Below, in pieces: positions 11,676 to 22,692 of a stretch of 64,000 nucleotides of DNA. Made by a program: the position numbers and the translations under genes. The stretch spans positions 23,314,001-23,378,000 of the forward strand of contig NC_084891.1 of the NCBI RefSeq assembly GCF_958979055.1, written 5' to 3'. Below the pieces are notes generated by a model. The model did not search any database, was not told where the DNA came from, and saw only the letters and a list, made by a program, of their open reading frames with translations. How positions within the stretch are numbered: position 1 is the stretch's first letter; each line of letters opens with the position of its first letter. Source of the stretch: Alnus glutinosa. Taxonomy: Eukaryota > Streptophyta > Magnoliopsida > Fagales > Betulaceae.

Positions 11676-12748
11676 GAGAAGTGCTACACTTACACCCATT
11701 TTTTACACCCTGACGTGTCAACACCTACATCACATTTTTCTTTTTAATTTTTAGAAAAGGAGGCACGGGCAAAGAAAAAAGCTGAAAAAAAGAAAAACTC
11801 ACACACCAGCCGAAAACCACACATATCGACCGGAAACCAAGCAACAAGCCATGGGAGGATAGGCCGAAAACTATGCGTCCGACCAGAACCCGAGCTTCCT
11901 GTGGGAGGAGAGGCCGAAACTCGAGCTTCCCCGTCATAGCCCAGTCGAACCCGACCCGAGCAGATCTCTCTAGCCGTCTCAAGCGTCCGACACTCTCTTA
12001 TCCGGCCGTCCCGAGCGCCAGTGATCCCCTCTTGTTTTCTCCTCCTCCTTTTTTTCTGGTTTTTTCTTCCTTCTTCCGTTAAAGCCAGTGCCTCCTTTCT
12101 AAAAAAAAAAATACATGTGATGCAAGTGTTGCCACATCAGGGTGTAAAAAAAGGATCAGATCCCCTCAAATTTCTTTGACAATTTAAGATCTCAAATTTT
12201 TAAATCCTAGTCCTTCTTTGGATCTAACAGCTCATATTGTGCCTACTATCAACATGAAATAAATGCTAAAATAATTCAAAATAAACTCACAAATATAAAG
12301 ATGAAAATGTCCTTCAGCATAAAAAATTCAAAAACGGTCGGATCCCCGGCCAGTCGGCCGGAATCCGGCCATTCCCCGACCATAACGGCGATCTGGCCGT
12401 TATGGCCAGGGAACAACTGGATTCAAGCCGGCTGGCTGGGGATCCGATCGGGATGTGGCAGTTATGGCCGAGGATTCGGCCGTTCTGACCGGGGAAGATC
12501 GGATTCCGGCCGGCTGGTCAGGGATACGGCTGTTTTTTGAATTTTTTATGCTAAAGGGCATTTTCGTTTATATATTTGTAAGTTTATTTTGAATTATTTT
12601 AGTATTTATTTCAGGTTGACAGTTAGCACAATATGAGTTGTTAGATCCAAAGAAATACTAAGATTTAAGAATTTGAGATTTCAAATTGTCAAAAACAATT
12701 TAAGGGGATTCTAATCTGGAAAAAAATTAGTGTAAGTCTAGCATTTTC
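11676..12748. mobile_element. Long-TIR foldback element with GC-rich core, interrupted by a second element
   Basis: The left arm starts GAGAAGTGCTACACTTACAC and continues TTTTTTACACCCTGACGTGT to about 11765. The right arm is its inverse at about 12080-12152 (GCCTCCTTTCT...CACATCAGGGTGTAAAAAA) and resumes at 12720-12748 with TTAGTGTAAGTCTAGCATTT. Removing 12153-12719 restores one continuous arm. The core, 11780-12075, is GC-rich, non-palindromic and rich in CCGA/CGAG words, and may be captured host sequence as in Pack-MULEs. No recognisable protein. Confidence 0.7.
12153..12719. mobile_element. Foldback element inserted in the arm of 11676-12748
   Basis: Palindromic almost throughout: the left arm starts GGATCAGATCCCCTCAAATT, the right arm ends AAGGGGATTCTAATCTGG, and both contain CAAATTGTCAAA or TTTGACAATTTAAG, TTGGATCTAACA and TTATTTTGAATTATTTTAG-type words in opposite order. 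The central 200 bp (12335-12540) is a GC-rich inverted repeat of CCGGCC and CGGCCG words. It is flanked on both sides by seven A residues, consistent with a 7-bp target duplication. Confidence 0.75.
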
Positions 12749-12749
12749 C

Positions 12750-14388
12750 TTTCCCAATTATGGAAGCACCCCTTATGTGTCAAAAATATCGATTCTCCGG
12801 TAACAAAATTGCCTTTATATCATCCTTGAGTAGGCGTTACCGGAGTTTTGTTGCAAGGATGAGCAGTTTAACTCAAAAAAATAAATAAAAATAAATAAAT
12901 AAATCTCATTGAGCAGTTATTGTAGCTTGTTTGCAAGAAGAAGTCAATTCTACGGCAATATATTTTCGAGCTTCTTCTTCTTTTCTTTTTTTATTATTTT
13001 TTTTTTCTTATCATATTCGAGGTTCTTTAGGTAGTGGAAGTATCACCTATTATGAGCAGAAACTATTCCTTTTTCTTAATTTTTTTTATGGAAGATTCCA
13101 CCCAATACTTTTTAAAAAGGATTTCTTTCGGGAACAACTTGCAGAAGATCTTTCAAAATTTTCATCTATTTAAATTTTAGTTATTTAAAAAAAAAATAAA
13201 AAAAAAATTAGAGCATTATGCTAGATACAGCATTAGCACTCACAATAAATTCTTTATATTTGTGTTTTCTCTAAATTTTTAACAAAAATTATTATTTAAC
13301 AAGTTCTTTATCAAATTACTATTTAACATTTGCCAGTAACCCTCTTTACATTCAAAGAGCCAAAAAAGTCAATGTTCTAATTTTTTTAATATATATATTT
13401 TACATTGAATGCTTCAAAATGTTTGGCTTAAATTGAATTTAATGCATTGAATGCTTTTGAAAGTTAACTTTATCAATAAAAAATAATATTTATTTAAAAT
13501 AAAGAAATATCTAGAGAGTTTTTTATTTAATAGTTTTAAAAAGTAACTAACTAAATTAATAAAAGGAGTTTTAGAACTAAATTTTTTTTAAAAAAAATAT
13601 ATTAAAGAGCTAATTATGAATGTTCTGAGTCTTTGTTGTACGGCTCGGAGTCTCAGACCAACTCTGTATAAGTAGTTGAGCCCAAAGCTCCCCAAGAAGA
13701 ACACCTTTCTTTGGCCCGAAATCTCTCATGGGTTTGAAGTGTTTTTGAATTGTTGTTGTGTTGTGTTGGGTTTAGTGCAAATGGGTCCATTTATAGGCTC
13801 TTTGGGCCTCCAGAATTAATGACCCAATTAATCCGATAATGGGTCAGTTACTGTGTTAATCATTGTCCATTATTCAAATGGTAAGGAGTTACAAATATTT
13901 ATTGTTGGAACTTAGGCCATTAATCATATCGGCAGGAACTAGGAATTACATGTATTAATGGTATCAAACCCTGAGTTTCTGACAAAGTTAATGGACAAGG
14001 ATTCTCTTCATTAATTTCAAATTATTTGAAAGGTAATGGATGATATTTATTTTATGATCAAGATTTAAAATTTGTGTATCTAACTGTATAAATGATTTTA
14101 CATTATTTAAATTTGTTAAAAGACTGTCAATATTAACTTCATAGAGAAATGATAGAGCATCTTCTTGTGTTCTCCTAAAATGACATAGATGTAATTTTTT
14201 AATTACATTTATGCCATTGCAGGATAACACCGGGAGATGTTCTAGCATTTCTCAATTTCATATAACTAACTTTAAATCATGCCCATAAATTTATTTAAAA
14301 TGAAAGAATCTTATTCCAAAGTTAATGGGCTCAAATTGCTAGCCCATTTAATCGATCAATGGCCAATTAATGTCTCAATTAAAAATGA
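12750..14388. other. AT-rich intergenic DNA
   Basis: No gene recognised. It holds an AAAT microsatellite at about 12880-12903 and many T/A runs. The segment 13620-13960 is less AT-rich and could be a decayed LTR (TATAAATGG on the minus strand near 13790; GGTATCAAACCC on the plus strand near 13960), but ends and orientation could not be reconciled. Confidence 0.35.
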
Positions 14389-14964
14389 GATAATTGCACC
14401 ATTGGTCCCTGTGGTATGTCATAATTAGTTTTCACTTCCTATGGTTTAAAAAGTTCATGGAAGGTCCTTGTGGTTAGCAATAATTACAAATCGATCCCTA
14501 GAGTCAAATTCTGTTAAAAATTTTAACAGATTCCGTCAAATGCCACGTCAGCACCACATGTCGCCAATAAGATGACGACATGTATCCATCTTAATAAAAA
14601 AATATAAATTTATTAAAAAAATAAATAAATATACTTATTTTTTTTAAAAAAAAAAAAAAAAAGAAAAAAAAAAAGGGGATGCAACGCAGCCACCCCTTGG
14701 CTTCCCTTTTTTTTTTTCTTTTTTTTTTTTTAAAAAAATAAGTATATTTATTTATTTATTAATAAATTTACGTATCGCCATCTTATTGGCGACACGTGGT
14801 GCTAACGTGACATTTGACGGAATCTGTTAAAATTTTTAATAGAATTTGACTCTAGGAATCGATTTGTAATTATTACTAACTATAAGGACCTTCTATGAAA
14901 TTTTTAAACCATAAGAAGTGAAAAATAATTATGACATACCACAGGGACCAACGATGCAATTATC
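14389..14964. mobile_element. Foldback element with ~200-bp arms
   Basis: Starts GATAATTGCACCATTGGTCC and ends GGGACCAACGATGCAATTATC. The arms run inward for about 200 bp: the left has ACAAATCGATCCCTAGAGTC, TTAACAGATTCCGTCAAATG and CGCCAATAAGATG, and the right has the inverses CATCTTATTGGCGACACG, CATTTGACGGAATCTG and ACTCTAGGAATCGATTTG. The loop is A/T tracts around a short GC-rich stretch (GCAACGCAGCCACCCC). No coding capacity. Confidence 0.8.
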
Positions 14965-15021
14965 CTATTAAAAATAATAAATAAATCGAGGCCATTAATT
15001 CACAAGCGGCTAGTCAAGTTT

Positions 15022-15195
15022 GGAATCGGATCCTTTCCGGTTCAAATGAGGAGAGGAGTTGGTTCCTTTTTTTAAGGGACAAAATTGTTATTTCATTTTT
15101 TTGAACTATTTTATCCTTTAACCAAAAAAAATAAAAAAAAGAAGTCAATTCAGCTCCTCTTTAATTCATTTGAACTAAAGAAGATCCGAATTCTT
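15022..15195. mobile_element. Short foldback MITE
   Basis: Left arm GAATCGGATCCTTTCCGG then TTCAAATGAGGAGAGGAG; right arm CAGCTCCTCTTTAATTCA, TTTGAACTAAAGAAGATCCG and AATTCT. The arms of about 45 bp flank an AT-rich loop. Confidence 0.6.
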
Positions 15196-15385
15196 TGTTT
15201 TACAATATCATATAATCTAGGGATTAATTAGAATCAACTTTGTAAAATATTTTTATAACAGACATTCACTAAATGATGCAAATAATAAGAAAAATTAATA
15301 TAGCATGTGATCTTTTTCTTAATGGGACATTTGGAAACATACCTTTCAGCCTATTTATTTTCCTTATGCATTATGTTTAGAATCC

Positions 15386-15540
15386 GAGTTATTCTACATG
15401 TCATATAAATGTTCATCAAATAATGTGGTGGTTTTTAAAATCAACATTTGATCAATCATATGCTCAATGATAATTTTAAAAGCCACTTCATTATTTGATG
15501 GACACTTGATAGACATTTATATGACATGCAGAATCTTCTC
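15386..15540. mobile_element. Short foldback MITE
   Basis: Left arm GAGTTATTCTACATGTCATA, then AATGTTCATCAAATAATGTG; right arm is the inverse, ATTATTTGATGGACACTTG then ATTTATATGACATGCAGAAT. The arms of about 65 bp meet at an AT-rich centre. Confidence 0.7.
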
Positions 15541-15938
15541 TTCATAAAATCTCATTTATCTTCTCAATGCTTTTGAAAGTCAATCACATCCTAGAAAGAT
15601 AATTTATTTATGGAATACCCCAGTTTGAGACGATTGCTAATTCAATACCCTTATCTCAAAACGACGTATAATTCGATACTCTTTGTAAAAATTATCCTTT
15701 CATTTATACAATTTCATTTTTTTTCAATGTTTTTAAGCAGGCTAGAGAGGTCATTTGGCCCCTCTTACCTACCCCTCGCTCTACCAATGGTGATAAGAAA
15801 AAAGGTAATGGTAGTGGTATGGGACCATGGTCATAGTGGTTAATTAATTTTGTATGCGAGATTTGTACAATGAGACCCCCATTATTTTTTTGGGAATCAA
15901 ATATTTGACAATTTCACTTTATAATTTATTATTAAAAG

Positions 15939-16195
15939 AGTAATGCTATAAACTACACATTTATTTTATAATCATCTCACAATGCTAATGTAGTATTTCC
16001 AATTAATCCTTTGATTAGTTCTTGTTAATATATATATATATATATATACTACAACTCTACACCCTCATCCCTCCTATCCCACAAGGAACCAAAAATAATA
16101 AAAATAATAAAAAAATTATATATATAAAAAATCCAATAGCTAACGGGTAGTGAGATGGAGGTGAGAAATGGGTGTATATAGTATGTAGCATCACT
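15939..16195. mobile_element. Foldback MITE
   Basis: Left tip GAGTAATGCTATAAACTACA and right tip TATAGTATGTAGCATCACT are inverted copies, with TATAATCATCTCAC and GTGAGATGGAGGTGAG continuing the pairing. The interior has a TA microsatellite near 16028-16048 and A-rich runs. Confidence 0.6.
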
Positions 16196-17289
16196 AAATA
16201 AAAATAAAAAAATTCAGAGGTATTTGGATTGTCACGCTAATATTACGAGATAAAGATGAGATTTATAACATTTATTTTATTACAATAGAGTATAGAAATT
16301 TTTAAACATGAAAGATTCACCAAGCCGAATATTTATAAACAAATTCTCCAAACTAAATTGCAAATCAAGGTTTGGCCTGGTGTTCTAGCTAGCTCTAGAG
16401 GCACAAAATTCCCAATTTAATTGTTGAGTTAATTTTATGCAATTACATCAGTCAACCTCCACGAAAAGGCATTATTGTGTAGCATATACTATATGGTATA
16501 TAGCACTGCTGTTAACCTTTTTTTTCTTTTTTCTTTTTTTTTCCTGGAATATTGCAAGATTTTGTACATTGGATTCAGATATACTAAAGAGGGTTAAATT
16601 TCTTGGCATACAGTGGAAAATATGCTCCTGTAGTCCTATGATAACCTTCTTGTAACTTTGTTGATTTTATTGCATTTTTGTATTCTGGAAGCTGGTAGGT
16701 GGGTGGGCAGGAAAAAGAATGCATTATTTCATTTTTTTTATGATAGTCTAAAGAAGTATTATTGGTCTCTTTTGTTGCCGTACTAAGAAGCAAGAGAATG
16801 AGAATTCTGTGATGCTGAGATTATAGAAATGAAACAAATAGCCATAGCCCATTGGGCATTGCATAAGGTCTAATGGCCTATCATTCTTAATGAGCTTAAT
16901 CTTCTTTAATTTTTTAATTAATTTCTATCTTTTGAGCATTTTCTAAGTGTGAGCAAAGCATCGGATTCTACTTTGGACCACCCCATAAGTCAACTACTAT
17001 AAACCTCCAAAAGAGAGAAATCTTCTTCCTCTTTTTTCTTTTCTTTTTTTAATATATTAAAAAAGAGAAATCCATCCCTTACTTCTGGGGGAAAAAAATT
17101 AAATAAATAATAAGATCGATGCAAATAATTTGATGATCACCGTATAAAAAAATGTGGTTATTATTACCCTGTTCTGATTTTTGCATGCCTGCTTGAGGAG
17201 TCATCTTGGTTGAATGAAAAAGGCAAAGCCACTTAGCATCCGAGGATGCTGTTTGATGATTCTCAAGAAGAATCTAATGGATTAGGAGT
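16196..17289. other. AT-rich intergenic DNA
   Basis: No gene, RNA or bounded element recognised. There are short T- and A-runs and no frame with family resemblance. Confidence 0.4.
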
Positions 17290-17544
17290 TCAGATTGAAA
17301 AATCTGCAAATGACAATGGATTATCACGTGTAGCCAATGACAATGAAGTCACAAATGCAGTGGAAAGTGGAAGAATAGTTAAATCCATTGATAATAAAGG
17401 ATTTGAGATCTCTTCATCATCAATAGGCTTACTAACCGAGGCCGATTGATCAACCCATGCTTTTGCAATACGCATGTATTCTAACCAGGTCCTTGATCCT
17501 CGGTCAAGATTATGCAACTGGCGTTTAAGATGAGTGATGGGCAA
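17290..17544 (-). mobile_element. Fossil fragment of a Copia-type gag
   Basis: On the minus strand this encodes a short peptide with the pattern LKRQLHNLDRG, LEYMRIAKAWVDQ and KPIDDEEI. This is the recognisable core of the gag region (UBN2-type) of plant Ty1/Copia retrotransposons. Only this small piece is evident; pol domains and paired LTRs were not found nearby. It is an old, broken remnant. Confidence 0.5.
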
Positions 17545-18852
17545 CCTTGGCTGCCAGGCAAAGTTTTGTTATTGTGCACAAGAGAGCAAGAGAAAATCAA
17601 AATATAAATTTATGTAGTTCGACAATGTGCTTATGTTCATAGGAGTGCGACTATATTTCAGTATCTGATTTAAGATTACAGCATAACATACGTATAAGAA
17701 AATTCTATTATACGAACGTATTTTGAAAAATTCCAAAATACCATGTACCATACCACGCTCCCATGCCAACATAAACTTAATTACTTCCAATGGGCTAGTT
17801 GCCAGAACTCTATTCCGCTCCGACAACTGATCTCTATACTAATATCTTGTATTATTTTTTATGCCTAAAATAATATGAGCCACTTGTTCTAACACAGAGC
17901 GATTTACCAAAGAAGAGCATACCACTTTCTAGGTGTTCAATCCAAAAATCGTAGAGAAAACATTTTCTACAAGAGTAGCATTCAACCAACTCAAGAGGTA
18001 TCGACCTTTCTTGGTTTGGATTAAGAGTAGATGAATCCTTGCTGTTGGTACAGTCTCTAGTATGGGGACATGTCGCCTTGTAATTCGCTTCTTTCTTCTT
18101 AATCTGTAAAATAATAATCAATTTGTCAGGAGTGCTGACTGATCCCACTCCGATACCTAAATCAGTAGACAATTCCAAGGAGTATTCAGTATAAATTAGA
18201 TAATACGGTCAGTTTAATACCTAGGGTGTATGTCTATTTATAAGCACACAGATGCGGTTGGAGTGTTTTGAGGATCCCAGATCTCCCGGGATCCACGATC
18301 TCTTCAGGGGCGAATGACCTACAGTCTCCTCTACGGATCTCTCAAGATCTACAATCTCTTCTGCATATTTGTCAAGATCCACAATCTCCTCAAGGAGAGG
18401 GTGCTAAGATTCTAGGGCTTCGTATCTTTCGAGAGATAATGCTCTACAGATTCCGGGCGGAATCTATGATCTCCATGAATTTCAACTGTAGCATTATGAT
18501 CGACTAGGCCTCCTCGAATCGGTCAAAACGACTGGGCCCAAAATTCAGTTATGGGCTCACTTGGGTTTTGATAATAATAATTTCCCCAAAACTTGCCTAG
18601 TTGCCTTGATCACCTTGGAGGAATTTAAATGGGCACGAATTTGAACCATCCACGATGCCCCCCAAGAGATCTTAGCTTCTCAAATCTGGTAGAAACGGAA
18701 ACAACCACATAAGATAATTTGACCAAAGCTTCACAAAGACGATTTGGGTAATATTGAGAAAAGTAAAAGTTGTAGAATTGGATCTAAAAGAAGCCAAATG
18801 AATTTTTCTAAAACTAGCATGAACAGCCGATGGTTCTGACACCAAAAAATAG

Positions 18853-18883
<31 letters not shown>

Positions 18884-20750
18884 ATTTTTGACATATCAAA
18901 TCGAGCAAAGATAATAGAGATCATGCATGGGATCGCAACGATTACAAATATTTTACATATAGTGGGATATTAATTATGACTGAATAATTCTTTCCTTGTA
19001 GATATGATTAAATGAGCAGAATAATATGTAAAATATCAGCGTAATTCTTTCTTCGTAGATCGATTTGGTCAAATGCGAACAACCGGTTGGAGACTCTGTA
19101 ACATTTATCTACCTTGACAAAATCACAGAGGTCCTCCGTGGCTCCACCATGGCCATAGAGGTAGCGTTTTTGACGTGTGTATGATCAACGTGATTTTTTC
19201 TTTTGATGTTTTGAAATATTACGTGGCCACAAAGCAGGTCAGGGTGGGGCGGTGGGGGCGGTGGGGCTGGGGCACTTGTGGTCTGCCGTCCCTGACCGAC
19301 CAAGGGAAAAGGGTAAAAAATTGTAAGGGTTAAAAATTAATTTTAAAGGGATCCCAAAAAAAAAAAAAAAAAAAAAAAAAAATTATCAACCTAGTTTCGC
19401 CCTTAGAGCATCTCATGCAATAGTGATTATTTTAGCTACTCAAAATACACATTTTTTTTTTTTATTTTAACTACTAATTTTTTATTACAAATTAAGTCTA
19501 ACATCTATCTCACTCTCTATTTTTTTTTTAAATATTATTTTTCAATGTATTTTTTATTGTGAAAGTTGAGGGAGAGGGAGATAGAAAGAGAATGGAGAAA
19601 GAGGTGAGAGAAAAAAAATAAAAGAGACTAAAATGTGCTATGTACAGTGCACTATCATATATGAAAGTTTATCATAACATAATGGATGGACATGCGGATA
19701 AAGTGGCTTATAATAACTAAATATAACCATTACGAGCCATACGAAGGATATGCTGAAAATGTATTGCATACATGTTAAAAAAACATTTACACATTTTTCT
19801 TCTTTTTAATATCCTATTTAAGTAATATATTTTATTTCTTTTTCTTCACTTTTTTTTATTTTTAAATATTTTCGATAATACTGTACTCCTATACTCCTAG
19901 AAGGGGGTAGTTGTACCATGAGTAGTACGTACCCTTTCAGTGTTTCAAGAACTATAGAGGGAAAACAATGAAGCTCACTTAAAATAATGAAAGAAAAGTT
20001 TACCACTGCTCTCTCTTTTATTATTGAAATTGAAGATATAGCTTTCAACAGTTTTTTTTTTTTTTTTTTGCCATGCAATTCATTGGACTTTATACAATTT
20101 TTTTATATTCTTCTTTTGTCCGAGAAAAATATCTCTCTCTGCCGGCTAAGGTCTCAATTTTATTATTATTATTCTTATAATTTTTTTTTTTTAAAAAAAA
20201 AGTGAACTTGTAGCTGCAGGAGCCCATTTAATTTGGCCTCTATAGGTTTATATAGATAAGAAGAAATTTAAAGAAAAAGGCATGAAGCGACAACCCACTT
20301 ACCCACCGGCTTGTAAAAGAAGCGTTCATTCTTAACAAGGAACATGTCTTTTTAGAGAAAACCTATTTGTATATCTTTTTTAATATTATGTCTGTTGAGC
20401 ACTGCAGTACTTAATTTTTTTTTTTATATATATATATGAGATGCTTGACTTCTTTTTTTTTTTTCTTAAAAATAAATAAATAAATACCTCTTTGTGATTC
20501 ATAAAAGAGAAGGTATATATATGCCTTCGCCTCTTGGAGATCCATAACACTAACAGATGGGATACATGTCTGGTTTTCCCCTAGGTGCAACAACTAGTTT
20601 GCTAGGGTAAACAATCATGGTCTTTTTGACTTAGTCCCATTCTTTCTTCGTTGGTTCAATTAAAAAATTTAGTTTCTACAATTTAATATTTATTTTTGGA
20701 CCAAGCTTTATATTTTCTTACACCTTGCATGCTTATATATATTATATATA
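17545..20750. other. Repeat-rich intergenic DNA without a gene
   Basis: Moderately repetitive sequence follows the gag remnant and may belong to the same dead element to about 18540, including a run of ATCTCC/GATCC words at 18270-18400. A T-run meets an A-run at 18853-18884. The stretch 19110-19310 is GC-rich (CTCCACCATGGCCATAGAGG; runs of GGGGCGGTGGGG) and recalls the GC-rich core at 53600-53820. An A-run occupies about 19357-19382. No gene was recognised. Confidence 0.35.
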
Positions 20751-20855
20751 GAGTAGTGATTCACTACCACCTAAATATACAACTTTTCACCACCTTGCCA
20801 CATAGGCAAGGTGGTGAAAAGTTGTATATTTAGGTGGCATTGAATCATTATTCTT
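20751..20855. mobile_element. Compact palindromic MITE
   Basis: A near-perfect 105-bp hairpin: GAGTAGTGATTCACTACCAC and CTAAATATACAACTTTTCAC, a short CCACCTTGCC-ACATA-GGCAAGGTGG centre, then the inverse finishing TGAATCATTATTCTT. It belongs to the same family as the element at 1391-1770, in its uninterrupted form. Confidence 0.8.
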
Positions 20856-20879
20856 ATATATATTATATATATTGAATGC

Positions 20880-21948
20880 AGGGCCGGCTGGAGCCTTAGA
20901 CGGATTAGGCGACCGCCTAAGGCCCCTAATTTAAAAATATTAATAGAGATTTATTTCTAAAAAAAAAAAAAAATTAAGGCCTTAAATATGATCAATACAC
21001 CTAAATAAAGCCCCAAATCTTGGTAAAAATAAAATTAAAAAAGGCAATAATATAATGCGGGGCCTAATTTAATAAGGCCCCAATTAATGAAGATTTATTT
21101 TAAGAAAAAAAGTGCTTACAAAAAGACAATCATCAAAGCATTGTTTCCGGTAATGCCCCCAATTGATGCCTTAAAATAGCTGCCTAGGGGCCTTCTCCCG
21201 TAAAAAAACTGCAGAATAAAAAAAAAATGGGAGGCCTTAATTATTTACCAACGACTTGTGAGATATGGAAAATCTAAATTGAAGGCCTTTAATTTTTTGT
21301 ATGTCTAATTACCAATGACTTGTAACTTGTGAGATATGAAAAGTTTCTACATCAAAGACCTTCAATTTCTTTGAACGTTGACATTCAAAATAGAATTAAT
21401 GAGATATGAAAGCTTCTAAATTGAAGGCCTTAATTACTCGCATTAAAAATTGAAAGCTTTATGTTCAATGTTCAAAAAATTGAAGGTCTTAAGTCCAACG
21501 TTCAAGAATCAAAATAAAATGAAAAAATAAAAAATAAATGCTAAGAAGATGAAAAGTCTCTAAGTTTCCATTTTAAATCCTACTATTTATAAGTTTTTAT
21601 TTTTTATCTCAATTTCCCTATTCTAGTCTTATTTGAATTTGAATTTGAATTTCTCTCTTCTCAATTTTCATTATTTCTCAATAACTTATCATTCGAGTCC
21701 TAAAAATCATTCCATATCTGATTAGTAATTAAAAAAAAAAATTAATTACCAAAAACTCAATTAATCAATTGCATTAATTTTTTTTATTCGGTTTTAGAAA
21801 TTATTCTAACACTAATTTGTCTTTCTTTTTATAAATCAAGTTTTACCTTTCTATTTTTTAAATTAATTATTATTTAATTATTATTTTTTTAAAAAAATGC
21901 CTCATTTAAAATTTTCCCTTAAGGCTCAAAATATATCGAGCCGGCCCT
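20880..21948. mobile_element. Non-autonomous hAT-like element with 8-bp target duplication
   Basis: Terminal inverted repeats AGGGCCGGCT and AGCCGGCCCT bound 1.07 kb of AT-rich sequence. The flanks are TTGAATGC (20872-20879) and TTGAATGG (21949-21956), a nearly perfect 8-bp duplication as made by hAT transposases. The subterminal part (ATTAGGCGACCGCCTAAGGC) is typical of a widespread plant hAT group. No transposase was seen; it moved in trans. Confidence 0.75.
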
Positions 21949-22115
21949 TTGAATGGCACCATTGGCACGCCTTGTAGCTAGGTAGGAGCATATCATAAGA
22001 AAAAGGCAAGATCATCCGATCCCACCGCAGAAATTTTTGAACGACGTCCAAAAAAGAAAATCAAAGTGTCATTCGTGAGTGAAGTCAACCCACCCTCTCC
22101 CAAGTTCCCCAATGT

Positions 22116-22146
<31 letters not shown>

Positions 22147-22181
22147 CAATTTATTTGTATTATATACCCAAATTTGATAAA

Positions 22182-22687
22182 TGTTAGGAAAATTATCATC
22201 CCTTAGGCAAATGGGCCTATACTAGAACCAGGGCCCAGTTGATATTGCTGGCCCAACTTGACCCACTCAATCATTAGGGCCTAACAGAGTCCTATAACAT
22301 CTTGAAGGCTATATTTGGAACACATGGGATAAATACATTATCCCATGAGGAGTAAGTGTCCCACTTTCCCACTCTCCCACTCAACCTCTATCTCATCCCA
22401 CTAAGGGTCCCACTCAGCCATGACATGAAGGTGGAACAATGCGGTTGAGAACTATGTGCTTATAAATAGGCTGCTACTCCAGGTACAAAAGACACTTTGA
22501 ATATGTGCTAAAAATATACTAAACTCTCGACTCTCAATACTCTCTAAAATTGCCAACTGACTTAGGCATCGGAGAGGGGACGTCGGGAGACCCCCCCTCT
22601 GACGCATTGTTTGTTCTTCCTTGCAGATTATGAAGAACACGGCGAATCAAAGATCTACACGTCACCGGACTGAAAACTGTTCTAACA
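22182..22687 (+). mobile_element. Solo LTR with 5-bp target duplication
   Basis: Starts TGTTAGGAAAATTATC and ends ACTGTTCTAACA, flanked on both sides by ATAAA (22177-22181 and 22688-22692). A TATA-like box (TTATAAATAGG) lies near 22460, followed by a GC-richer stretch to the end, as expected for U3-R-U5. No internal region is attached, so it is a recombined solo LTR. Superfamily cannot be assigned from the LTR alone. The clean duplication suggests a fairly recent insertion. Confidence 0.85.
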
Positions 22688-22692
22688 ATAAA

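Noticed and set aside
11873-12082. 69-residue frame in the GC-rich core of a foldback element
   Set aside because: No recognised domain; kept only as possible captured sequence.
13600-13980. Possible LTR with TATA-like and primer-site-like motifs
   Set aside because: The motifs lie on opposite strands, and no TG...CA ends with a target duplication could be matched.
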